DNA from: JBAYHN01 sp041666125
GTDB lineage: Bacteria > Patescibacteriota > Gracilibacteria > UBA1369 > UM-FILTER-53-11
DNA: 15,112 bases
Assembly: GCA_041666125.1 (NCBI GenBank)
Contig: JBAYHN010000029.1
Location: 1 to 15,112, forward strand
Reading direction: 5' to 3'
Of this stretch, positions 1-7,900 are shown in pieces; the stretch's first letter is position 1; each line of letters starts with the position of its first letter. The notes beneath the pieces were generated by a model. That model made no database searches. It saw only the letters and a list, made by a program, of their open reading frames with translations, and was not told the origin of the DNA. The position numbers and the translations under genes were made by a program.

Positions 1-296
1 AAATTGCAGAAAATGCAGGACGCGAAGGCGCGGTGGTTGTGAATGATATTAAAAATGCAAAGCCTGGAATTGGTTTTGATGCAGCCAAAGGACTTATGGT
101 AGACATGGTAAAGGCCGGAATTTTGGATCCAAAGAAAGTTACTCGCACGGCGCTTGAAAGCGCCGCATCGGTTGCGGCCTTGTTCTTAACCACAAAGGCA
201 GCAGTTACAGACATCCCGGAGAAGGAAAAAGGAGGGGCGGCGGGCGGCCACGCCCACGGTGGAGGCATGGGCGGCATGGGAGGAATGGACTACTAG
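1..296 (+). CDS. groEL: Chaperonin GroEL, C-terminal fragment (5' end outside the window)
   Basis: This is the last 97 codons of the 60-kDa chaperonin, read in the frame whose first complete codon is at base 3. GroEL forms a double-ring cytoplasmic folding chamber with GroES and hydrolyses ATP. The visible part is the C-terminal equatorial domain: GIGFDAAKG, GILDPKKVTR and ALESAASVAALFLTT match the conserved run before the GroEL C-terminus, and VTDIPEKE is the usual end of the folded domain. The tail that follows is Gly/Met/His-rich and ends GGMGGMGGMDY, the classic flexible GGM tail that projects into the cavity. A strong hairpin terminator starts five bases after the stop, so groEL ends its transcript. 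Whether groES is upstream cannot be seen. Confidence 0.97.
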   Translation, partial: IAENAGREGAVVVNDIKNAKPGIGFDAAKGLMVDMVKAGILDPKKVTRTALESAASVAALFLTTKAAVTDIPEKEKGGAAGGHAHGGGMGGMGGMDY

Positions 297-300
297 AAAC

Positions 301-324
301 AAAGGCCCCGATTTCGGGGCCTTT
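301..324 (+). terminator. Rho-independent terminator of groEL
   Basis: A perfect 10-bp stem (AAAGGCCCCG pairing with CGGGGCCTTT) closes a four-base ATTT loop, with T residues at the 3' end. It starts just after the groEL stop. A TATAAT hexamer follows at 325-330, 26 bases before the next gene's ATG, but no -35 box sits at the right distance. Confidence 0.92.
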
Positions 325-356
325 TATAATTAACTAGGTTTTAAAGCTATTAAATT

Positions 357-1235
357 ATGCCAAAAAGAACTAATCCATTTCAAAATCTTTCTGCATCTAT
401 TATGGCCGTGTTGTATGCACCTGACTACTCAGTAGAAGAATCTGTTCTTGAAGTTAATCCTAAAACTAATATTCCTCGCGAAATTGATATATTGATAACT
501 GAAATAAAAAATCCAGGCAACAAAATAATGGTTGAGTGTCGCGACTGGAAAAGAAAACAAGATGTAATATGGATTGATCAGCTTGATGGTAAAGCGAGAA
601 GTTTAGGAATCAAACGAGTTATAGCCGTTTCAAGTTCTGGTTTTCACAAAACAACATTAAAAGAATCTGAATCTCGTGGAATTGAAACTATGCATCTTGC
701 TGATGCCGAGTTGGAGGATGTTAAAACTTGGCTTTTTAAAATTAAAGAATTTGGGGTAAATATAGATTTCCAACCTACAGTAAAAAAAGTGAATCTTGTC
801 AGTCCGCCTTGGATACGGGCGCCTAATTTATCTGGCTTGAATTCATCTGATATATTTTTAGTGAATTTAAAAGATAAAAGGAAAATATCACTTTTTAGTT
901 ATATAAAAGGATTAGTGAGTGATCAGAAAATCGTTGAATATGTGCGATCCAATAATACTGATGAGGCCATATCACATTACAATTATTCTATTCCATGTGA
1001 TAAGGGTATCGGTTATAGCGTTGATGGGAAAACTTTTATACCGCTAATTTCTATTGTGTTTTCTATTGATGGTGTTCGTAGAACGCACAGTGTTCCAATG
1101 AAGCATATGCGGGCAGGTGACCACAAGGTTCTAGTTGGTGAAATAGATAGAAATAATAAATTAGTATTGGAAGAAAGAGATGGGCAACTTATGGTCATGA
1201 TAGAAAGCCGTGTTAAAAATGAGTCGGTTAAATAA
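357..1235 (+). CDS. Mrr-like PD-(D/E)XK restriction endonuclease-type protein
   Basis: A 292-residue protein whose N-terminal half looks like the Mrr-type catalytic domain, a PD-(D/E)XK nuclease fold. Visible core: EIDILI (D44), then VECRDWKRK (E60, R62, K65), then Q75 in a helix, then IKRVIAVSSSGFHKTTLKES (about 86-104), the typical strand and SSGF turn of Mrr relatives. The usual E-x-K is E-C-R here, so K65 or R62 would have to fill the lysine role. Residues about 140-292 appear beta-rich and I do not recognise them; they could be a sensing or DNA-binding part. The start has no Shine-Dalgarno. By eye the gene is more AT-rich than its neighbours, which could mean transfer. No methylase is adjacent, so it may be a modification-dependent enzyme or a solitary DNA-repair-type nuclease. 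The fold call is fairly safe; the substrate is unknown. Confidence 0.72.
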   Translation: MPKRTNPFQNLSASIMAVLYAPDYSVEESVLEVNPKTNIPREIDILITEIKNPGNKIMVECRDWKRKQDVIWIDQLDGKARSLGIKRVIAVSSSGFHKTTLKESESRGIETMHLADAELEDVKTWLFKIKEFGVNIDFQPTVKKVNLVSPPWIRAPNLSGLNSSDIFLVNLKDKRKISLFSYIKGLVSDQKIVEYVRSNNTDEAISHYNYSIPCDKGIGYSVDGKTFIPLISIVFSIDGVRRTHSVPMKHMRAGDHKVLVGEIDRNNKLVLEERDGQLMVMIESRVKNESVK

Positions 1236-1247
1236 AAATATTCACTG

Positions 1248-2261
1248 CTAGCCGTTATTCGCATCCCTTCTAAACCCCCTCACCTTCCTATCCACCCAAT
1301 ACTTTGCCGCACTTTTATCCGGCTCAAGTTGCAGGCGCCAATTTTCTGCAGGGTGTTCTTCATTTTCAATTAGTCCGTGATGCGCGAGCTGTTCGTGGGC
1401 GTGGCAAAGCGGTGTCAAAAAATCCGGATTGTGATTTGGGTGAAGCGAAAATCGCCGCGTGTGATGGTAAATATCCGGCAATTTGTTACAGCCGGGAAAT
1501 GCGCATCTGCCGCCATATTTTGAGTATAGGACTTTTTTGATTGCTGCCGGAATGTAGCGGGAAGGCGTGCCAATATCGGATGCAATGGGCCTATTCACAA
1601 TTTGTGTGTTTGCTTTTCTTGCCCTTTTTGGCGCTTCGCGATTGTCATACGCATCCAGCAATGCCTCCATCACTTCATTTAAATCCACCGGCGCGCCAAT
1701 TTTCTTTGACATCTTTTTTTGAAGTTCTTTTAGGCGCAATTCTGTTTTTGGCTTAAGCAAAAGGCGCACATGGATCCTGCTGGGCTGTGCATTCGCTACT
1801 TGCGCATTTTCATCGTCAATGTTTCGGTGACCTTCCGCCCCGGGGCGGATTTGGACATTTTCATTATTTTGTTTTCTCATCTCATTTACAAAAACCGCAA
1901 GCGTTCCCTTGGACATCTCACAAACTTTTTCTGCCAACATTTTCTCATTTTCTTTCGTGGCAATTGTGGCCACTACTTTTAACTTGCTCCAGCCCTGCGT
2001 CTCTATTTGTTCCCGCAAAAGCGGCACAGCTTCCAACTTTTTCGAAACGCGCAAAATTTCAATTACAGTTTCCCGACTCATCCTTGCCAACTTGGCCGCA
2101 AATTCAAAAATCGAATAAAATCCATATTTTTTATAAAGCGCACGCTTTTCCACCTCCGGCAAAAGCGCAGCAAACTTATTTGCCCACTTTCGCGTCTGCG
2201 TGCCGAAAAAAGAGCATTTTTCATAAAGTTCGCGGTCTGTTAATTCATTTAAATTTTGCAT
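1248..2261 (-). CDS. HNH endonuclease-domain protein with DUF222-like N-terminal region
   Basis: A 337-residue protein with a C-terminal HNH (His-Me finger) nuclease domain at about 236-312. Zinc-type ligands are C253 and C258 (CAFPGC) and C286 with H289 (LCHAH). The catalytic block is YHHTRRF (H266/H267), an Asn in the NHNPDF stretch (N276 or N278), and H287. The N-terminal about 130 residues are helical (LPEVEKRALYKKYG, ARMSRETV, WSKLKVVATIA), as in the DUF222/HNH proteins widespread in actinobacteria and candidate phyla. A charged linker at about 130-160 and a basic stretch near 211-217 lie between. These proteins are thought to be DNA nucleases of mobile or defence character, but the target is unknown. 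The gene converges on the Mrr-like gene with 12 bp between stops and no visible terminator. No Shine-Dalgarno precedes the ATG. Confidence 0.8.
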   Translation of the reverse strand: MQNLNELTDRELYEKCSFFGTQTRKWANKFAALLPEVEKRALYKKYGFYSIFEFAAKLARMSRETVIEILRVSKKLEAVPLLREQIETQGWSKLKVVATIATKENEKMLAEKVCEMSKGTLAVFVNEMRKQNNENVQIRPGAEGHRNIDDENAQVANAQPSRIHVRLLLKPKTELRLKELQKKMSKKIGAPVDLNEVMEALLDAYDNREAPKRARKANTQIVNRPIASDIGTPSRYIPAAIKKVLYSKYGGRCAFPGCNKLPDIYHHTRRFSLHPNHNPDFLTPLCHAHEQLAHHGLIENEEHPAENWRLQLEPDKSAAKYWVDRKVRGFRRDANNG

Positions 2262-2302
2262 GATTTTATGGGTTTAATTTATATGAGTATATACGCACAT
2301 AA

Positions 2303-2330
2303 ATAATAGCTTTGTGGCTTAAAGAAGCAA
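2303..2330 (-). promoter_or_regulatory. Possible promoter of the HNH gene
   Basis: Read on the minus strand, TTGCTT (2330-2325) and TATTAT (2308-2303) are separated by 16 bases and lie about 40 bases before the ATG at 2261. Other AT-rich -10 candidates lie closer to the gene, so the assignment is tentative. The rest of the 168-bp gap (2262-2429) holds nothing else I can support. Confidence 0.35.
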
Positions 2331-2429
2331 TATTTTTAACTTTGCAGAATGCGCAAAAATAGCGGAATTTTCGCTTGGGTAGTGGGGGTGGTGAAGGGGA
2401 TTATGCTATGGGCGCGGAAATTTGCATGC

Positions 2430-3197
2430 CTATATTTTAATTTTCAACTTCGCGGCAAATTTTGCCAAAAATCTATCGAACATGGCGTCGGCCTCAGCTT
2501 GGCTCATTTCGACACTTGGCGATTGTGAGTCCTTATAAAATATTCCGCTCGTGCCACCGTTTGTTTTTCCGTCTTTCAAAATCCATTTAGGGAAACGTTC
2601 GTTTCCATTTCTATCCAATTTCGTTTTTCTAAATTCAGTGCTATTTGAGCCTCCAGCGATAGGTGAAGTGTAAATCCATGCCTGATAAAAATTACCTCCT
2701 TCTGAAAAGGTGATGTCAAAAGAATTTGGACCCATTATTTCAACCTTTACATTTTCAAATTTCTTTTCTTCACTTAGCGCGGTGATTAAGCCTACTTTTA
2801 GACGTTGTTCTTTTTCTGCGCGTGTTATCATTTCAGGCGTTCGTTGGTCATCATCCACCTTAACTTGTTCCGCGGCAGTTCTTCTTCCCATTTCTGTTAT
2901 TGAATCTATTTGGCCTTGAAGGTGTTGATCGACGCGTTCTGCTTCTTTAGCGGCTAAACCGCCATCATTTTCGGTAGCAGTAGCGCCACCACATTTTTGA
3001 TCTGCACCTGCGGATACCGGGCATTTATCTCCTGAACCTCGAGTTAAAATAAGTGTTGTTGCGGCCGCGGCAATTAGCGCGCCAATTGCAAATACTGCGC
3101 CTTTGCGGCTTTTATCAGGTTTACCTGGACCAAAAATTGGTCTGCCTTCCTCGTCTCTGCCTTGTTGTACTAAGTCTATTATTTCATGTTGATTCAT
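2430..3197 (-). CDS. Single-pass membrane protein of unknown function
   Basis: A 255-residue protein that I do not recognise. Layout: a polar N-terminus (1-32) with basic residues just before one membrane helix at about 34-52 (AVFAIGALIAAAATTLIL). Then comes a short Cys-containing, Gly/Ala-rich segment with C59 and C69, which could form a disulphide outside the cytoplasm. A charged, helix-prone, possibly coiled-coil stretch follows at about 82-145, and a soluble C-terminal domain at about 146-255 with beta-type strands (VKVEIMGPNSFDITF, FYQAWIYTS) ending in an amphipathic helix. Basic residues on the N-terminal side suggest the C-terminus faces outward. It diverges from the RND export operon across a 137-bp shared control region, so it could be co-regulated with it. 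No catalytic motif is visible. Confidence 0.75.
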   Translation of the reverse strand: MNQHEIIDLVQQGRDEEGRPIFGPGKPDKSRKGAVFAIGALIAAAATTLILTRGSGDKCPVSAGADQKCGGATATENDGGLAAKEAERVDQHLQGQIDSITEMGRRTAAEQVKVDDDQRTPEMITRAEKEQRLKVGLITALSEEKKFENVKVEIMGPNSFDITFSEGGNFYQAWIYTSPIAGGSNSTEFRKTKLDRNGNERFPKWILKDGKTNGGTSGIFYKDSQSPSVEMSQAEADAMFDRFLAKFAAKLKIKI

Positions 3198-3205
3198 ATT
3201 GGTGA

Positions 3206-3218
3206 GGTTACCTTAACC
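3206..3218. promoter_or_regulatory. Operator-like inverted repeat in the divergent promoter region
   Basis: GGTTA-CCT-TAACC is a perfect 5-bp inverted repeat with a 3-base centre. It lies 8 bases before the start codon of the minus-strand membrane-protein gene, where a -10 region or leader would be. It could bind a dimeric regulator; no regulator gene is in the window. Confidence 0.3.
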
Positions 3219-3238
3219 AGTAACGGCTGTTTTGTCAA
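3210..3238 (-). promoter_or_regulatory. Possible promoter of the minus-strand membrane-protein gene
   Basis: On the minus strand a consensus -35 TTGACA (3238-3233) is followed at 17-base spacing by TAAGGT, a poor -10 matching only three of six positions. The perfect -35 and the position 13 bases before the ATG are suggestive. The weak -10 may mean that an activator is needed, or that this is chance. Confidence 0.3.
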
Positions 3239-3276
3239 TAGTGCGCAGAAGGAGAACTGGCGGCCAAATCTCACCC

Positions 3277-3305
3277 TTGACACAATCTGTTGAATGTAAT
3301 ATAGT
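3277..3305 (+). promoter_or_regulatory. Sigma70-type promoter of the RND export operon
   Basis: A consensus -35 TTGACA (3277-3282), a 17-base spacer and a -10 TATAGT (3300-3305) stand 29 bases before the adaptor gene's ATG at 3335. The expected transcript start is near 3312, giving a leader of about 23 bases with no Shine-Dalgarno. Confidence 0.7.
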
Positions 3306-3334
3306 TCCACCTTAAATGCTCAATACCTTATCTT

Positions 3335-4930
3335 ATGATGAAATATTATAAACTTGTATTTTTTACCTTATTTGCCTTCATTTTAAGCGTTTCTGCCCTT
3401 GGTTATGCCATTCGCAGCCAGGCTGTGCAAAATGGGCCTGTTGCAGAGACTGCTCAGGCAGCGGATCAGGTTGCAACTGACCCACAAAGCACAGAACCGG
3501 CCATGAAAGTTACCGCAATTCCGGTAAGCAGCAACACAGCCGCCTACATAACTTTGCTCGGTACTGTTAAATCAGAAAATCTTGTTAAAGTTTTTCCGGC
3601 TTCAAGCGGCCAAATCACAGCGGTTTATGCCAAAGAAGGCGCATATGTAAATCAGGGCGATACGCTTTTTGCGATTGGCGGAGTGAATGGAAATCAGCAT
3701 GTTTCGCAATATCAGCTGGAAATTGCGCAGACAAATTATGAAAGCGCTCAGCGTGCATATGATTTAACTCAGCAGGGGAATGATGTGAGTTATCAAACCG
3801 CATGGCTTCAGCTGGAAAATGCCAAGCACCAATTGCAGGGAACGCAAACCGATTTGGAAGTTCTAAATAGAAATGTGAATGCGGCGCGCAATGGGCTCAC
3901 GATTTTGAATGATTCCTTGCAGGCGACTCGTTATAAAAATACGCAGGATAAAAATAAGACAGAAGCGGCAATTAACAGTTTGATTTTGGCGATTAATGAT
4001 TTAAGTGCAAAGCGTGCGCAGGTTACCGATGCGGCAGCACTCGCAGAAATTGATAAAGCAATCAAAGATTTAAATACTCAACTTTCCAATGCTCAGTTCG
4101 GCTATGAAACTTTAAAGGCCGGAATTGAACTTTCCGAAAATGCGATTTTGGCGCAAATTCAAACGGCAAGTACGCAGATAGAAGTTTTGGATTTAAATAA
4201 ACAGAGTGCTCAGCAAAAACTTGGTTTGAACTACGATTCTTCTGATCCTTTAAAGCTCGCGGAAGAAGGAGTTTCCGGCATTTTGGTTAAAAATGAAGCG
4301 TCACTTTTGCAGTCGGAAAGTCAGCTGGAGCTCGCAAGAAAAAATTATGAAATGGCGCAAATGCAGCAAGATACTTTGACGGTAAAAGCGCCGAGCAGTG
4401 GTTTGCTTGCCGAAGTTACCGCAAGCACCGGCGATATGGTGAGCCCGCAATTAATGCTTACGCAAATTGTAAATTCAAATAATTTTGAACTTAGAGTTAG
4501 CGTTGATGCCGACACGGCAAATAAAATTAAAGTTGGTTCCGCGGCGGAAGTTCAAATAAATGGTGCGTTTGTAAAAACGAATGTTAAGAGCGTTTCTCCT
4601 ATTGCTGATGCGGTTTCCAAGTTGGTAAGCGTGAGCATTAATCTTCCAAATACTTTTTTCCGCGCAAATCAGACACTTGATGCAAGGATTGCTGTTGCCG
4701 CCGGAAATGGCAGCGGCGCATATTTTATTCCTCTTGATGCGGTAATAATCGGCACCGAAGAAAAATATGTTTTTGTTTATGATAATGGAAAAGCAAAACG
4801 AGTTGTGGTGAAAATTGGCTCGATTGCAAATGATCAGGTGGAAATTACCGAGGGTTTAAATGCGGCTGACCAGGTGATTGTGGAAGGCGCAAAGAGCTTG
4901 CTGGAAGGGCAGGCCGTAACTTTAGAATAA
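3335..4930 (+). CDS. RND efflux periplasmic adaptor (membrane-fusion protein, HlyD/AcrA-like)
   Basis: A 531-residue adaptor that links an RND pump to the outside of the membrane. An N-terminal hydrophobic segment (about 6-26) without a lipobox Cys serves as signal or anchor. The lipoyl/barrel-sandwich domain is split: first half at about 75-115 (SGQITAVYAKEGAYVNQGDTLF), second half at about 348-382 (TVKAPSSGLLAEV, STGDMVSPQ). Between them lie about 230 residues of Gln/Ala/Leu-rich helix, a predicted coiled-coil hairpin. A beta-barrel domain (about 383-455) and a membrane-proximal domain (about 463-531, FIPLDAVI, GLNAADQVIVEGAKSLLEGQ) close the protein. Typical AcrA-like adaptors are near 370-400 residues, so the hairpin is long. 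It is followed after four bases by the pump gene, clearly in one operon. No Shine-Dalgarno; the second codon is also ATG. Confidence 0.93.
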   Translation: MMKYYKLVFFTLFAFILSVSALGYAIRSQAVQNGPVAETAQAADQVATDPQSTEPAMKVTAIPVSSNTAAYITLLGTVKSENLVKVFPASSGQITAVYAKEGAYVNQGDTLFAIGGVNGNQHVSQYQLEIAQTNYESAQRAYDLTQQGNDVSYQTAWLQLENAKHQLQGTQTDLEVLNRNVNAARNGLTILNDSLQATRYKNTQDKNKTEAAINSLILAINDLSAKRAQVTDAAALAEIDKAIKDLNTQLSNAQFGYETLKAGIELSENAILAQIQTASTQIEVLDLNKQSAQQKLGLNYDSSDPLKLAEEGVSGILVKNEASLLQSESQLELARKNYEMAQMQQDTLTVKAPSSGLLAEVTASTGDMVSPQLMLTQIVNSNNFELRVSVDADTANKIKVGSAAEVQINGAFVKTNVKSVSPIADAVSKLVSVSINLPNTFFRANQTLDARIAVAAGNGSGAYFIPLDAVIIGTEEKYVFVYDNGKAKRVVVKIGSIANDQVEITEGLNAADQVIVEGAKSLLEGQAVTLE

Positions 4931-4934
4931 TTTT

Positions 4935-7900
4935 ATGGCAGATGAAATCAAAGAATCCCCGGATTCTCTTTATCTTCAGCAGCTGACTTTTAAAAAGAAG
5001 GACTCTAAAACCTGGCTTAACTTTTTCATTAAGAAATTTAGAGTTACGGTTTTGATTATTATTTCTCTTTTGGCTTGGGGCGCGATTTCTTTTACCACGT
5101 TGCCACTAGAATCCATGCCGGAAGTTAAAATTCCATATGGAATGGTTGCAGTTTCGCTTCCGGGTGCTTCTCCTGCGGACATAGAAGAACTTGTGGTTAA
5201 TAAGCTGGAAGCCAAGATCGGAAATTTGGCCGGTGTTAAACAAATGGCTTCCACATCGCTGAATTCTTTTGGAACAATTACGGTTGAATTTAGGGCGGAG
5301 GAAGATATAAAAGATGCGATCAGAAGGCTTCGTGATGCGGTGGATTCCGCGCGCAGCGAATTGCCAACGGATGCCGGTGAACCAAGTGTTAATGAAATTT
5401 CTTTTAGCAGTACGCCGGTTTGGACTGTGGTTGTAACTGGTCCATATGATAATTTTACTCTGCGCAAATTTGCGGATAAGGTAAAAACCGAGCTCGAAAA
5501 ATTGCCAGGCACAAGCGAAGTTACAATAAATGGCGGAGACGTTTTTGAAGTTCGCATTATTTATGATCCTCAAAAATTGCAGGCTTATGGGCTTTCGATG
5601 GATTCGGTAAATGGCGCTATTAAAGCCAGTAATTTGACTTTGCCGCTTGGGCAAATCGACATTTCAAATTTTAAATACACGCTAAAAACGGACAGTAAAA
5701 TTTCAAGTGTAAGTGAATTAAAACTTTTGCCGGTGTCGGCGCAAAATGGGCAAATTGTTCGCTTGCAAGACGTTGCGCAGGTTTTGGAAATGGCCAAAGA
5801 GCGCGATGTTTATAGTCTTTTTTCTGTGAATGGTGGCAAACCTCAAAATGCGGTGACTCTAAATATTATTAAAAAAACTGGTAGTTCGATTGTGGATTTG
5901 GTGGATAGCGGAAAAGTGAAAATTGAAGAAATGAAAAAAACGCAGCTGCCAAAAAATCTGGAAGTTGCGACGACGATGGATGTTTCGGCAATTATTCGCC
6001 GCGATTTTAGCCAGCTTGAACACGACGGACTTATAACAATTATTTTGGTTACCACTATTTTGTTTTTATTCGTTGGACTCAAAGAAGCTTTTGTGGCCGG
6101 CCTTGCCGTTCCGCTTGTGTTTTGCGCAACGTTTGGGCTTATGTCCATTTTTGGATTGACGCTAAACTTTTTGTCTATATTTTCGCTCATTCTTTCCCTC
6201 GGACTTTTGGTGGATGACGCGATAGTTGTTGTGCAAGCCACAAAGCAATATTTAAAGACAGGAAAATTCACGCCCGAAGAGGCGGTTCTTTTGGTTTTTC
6301 ATGATTATAAGATTTTGCTTACAACAACGACGCTTACAACCATTTGGGCTTTTATCCCGCTGGTTTTGGCGACGGGTATTATTGGCCAGTTCATCCGCTC
6401 AATTCCGATTACGGTTTCTGTAACTCTTGCGGCTTCTTTTGTAATCGCAATTATTATTAATCATCCGATGGCAATTATTTTGGAAAGATTTAGGGTGACG
6501 CGAAACTTTTTTAGAGGTTTGCTTGCTGTGGCCACTGCAGCGTTGATTGGTTCAATTTTTATGCTCGTGAGCAGTTTTAATATATTTGCATTGGCTCTAA
6601 CTCTTGTGTTTGGAATTATTTTGTTTGCGCTGGTTTTTTGGTATCGCAGTTCGCTCAAAGAAAAATTAAAATATAATGAAGATTTGATTTTGGAAGAAGC
6701 TGCGGATCCGGAAAAAATTAAAGATAAAATTCGCAATCATTATTTGGCCGAGGAACATGAACAAAAGCTTTCTGTAAGGCTTATAACCGGCATAATCAAA
6801 CTTGAAAAAGTTTTGAATTTATATGGCCAGGCGCTTTATGGGATTTTGAGTAATAAGGCGAAAAAATACGGCGTAATAATTGTATCTGGAATTTTGTTTT
6901 TGGTTGCGTTGGCGTTGCCAGTTAGTGGAATTATAAAATCGGAATTTTTGCCGCCGGCGGATTCGGAATATTTATATGTAAATATTGAAGGTCCGCAGGG
7001 GCTTGTTACAAAAAAGACAAAGGAGTTTGTGGATAAAGTGGAACCGTTTTTGCTTAAAGAAAAAGCGATTAAAAGTTTTTCAATGGTAATTGGTGCTGCC
7101 GGTGTAAATGTTGGCAGTGGCGCTGCTTTTGGTGGAGGTTCTGGAGGAGATCCAAACAAAGCGCAGTTCGCAATAAATTTTTATCCGATCAAAGAAAGGC
7201 CAAAAAGTGAAGCTACCGGTAAAGTGGAAAAATCATATGATATTGCGGCGCGTATTCGTAAGGAAATATCTCCCATTCAAGGTGCGAAAATAACTGTGGT
7301 TGAACTTGCCGGTGGTCCTCCGGCTGGTGCGGACTTTGAGGCTCAAATCTCCGGTCCGGATTTGAAAGTTCTTGAGCGCGAAGCAAATAATTATAAAGAT
7401 CTTTTGGCTAAAATTCCTGGAACAATTAATGAGAAAACTTCAATTTCTCTAAATCCAGGTGAATTCACGTTAAAGCTTAATCCGGATCAAATGCAGTTGC
7501 ATGGTGTAAATTCGGCGCAAGTTGCAATGCTGCTAAGGGCCGCGATAAGCGGGACGGAAGTTACAAAAATTATGAAAGATGGTGACGATCTAACTGTTCG
7601 TGCAGAATTTGATGAAAATAAAATCAGTGATCTTAATGCGATCTCTTCGCTTATACTTTTGAATGTTCGCGGGCAGCCGTTTAAGCTTGGAGACGTCGCA
7701 ACTGTTTCGGCCTCCTCTTCGCTTACATCAATAAGTCATATAGATCAAAAGCGTGCGGTTACGGTTTCTGCTGCGGTAGAAAAACCATATTTGCCTGCGG
7801 AAGTGTTGGCAAAATTTAAAGAAGAAATGAAGAGCCGCCCGCTGCCAACAGGCTATGAAATAGAATTTGGTGGACAGAATGATACAAATACCGAATCCAT

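Noticed and set aside
1304..2263. Several plus-strand open frames opposite the HNH gene.
   Set aside because: They are antisense shadows with odd composition; the minus-strand frame carries a recognisable HNH domain.
2340..2380. AGCG ... CGCT on the minus strand followed by T residues, a possible terminator of the membrane-protein gene.
   Set aside because: A 4-bp stem with a 7-base loop, lying over 60 bases past the stop.
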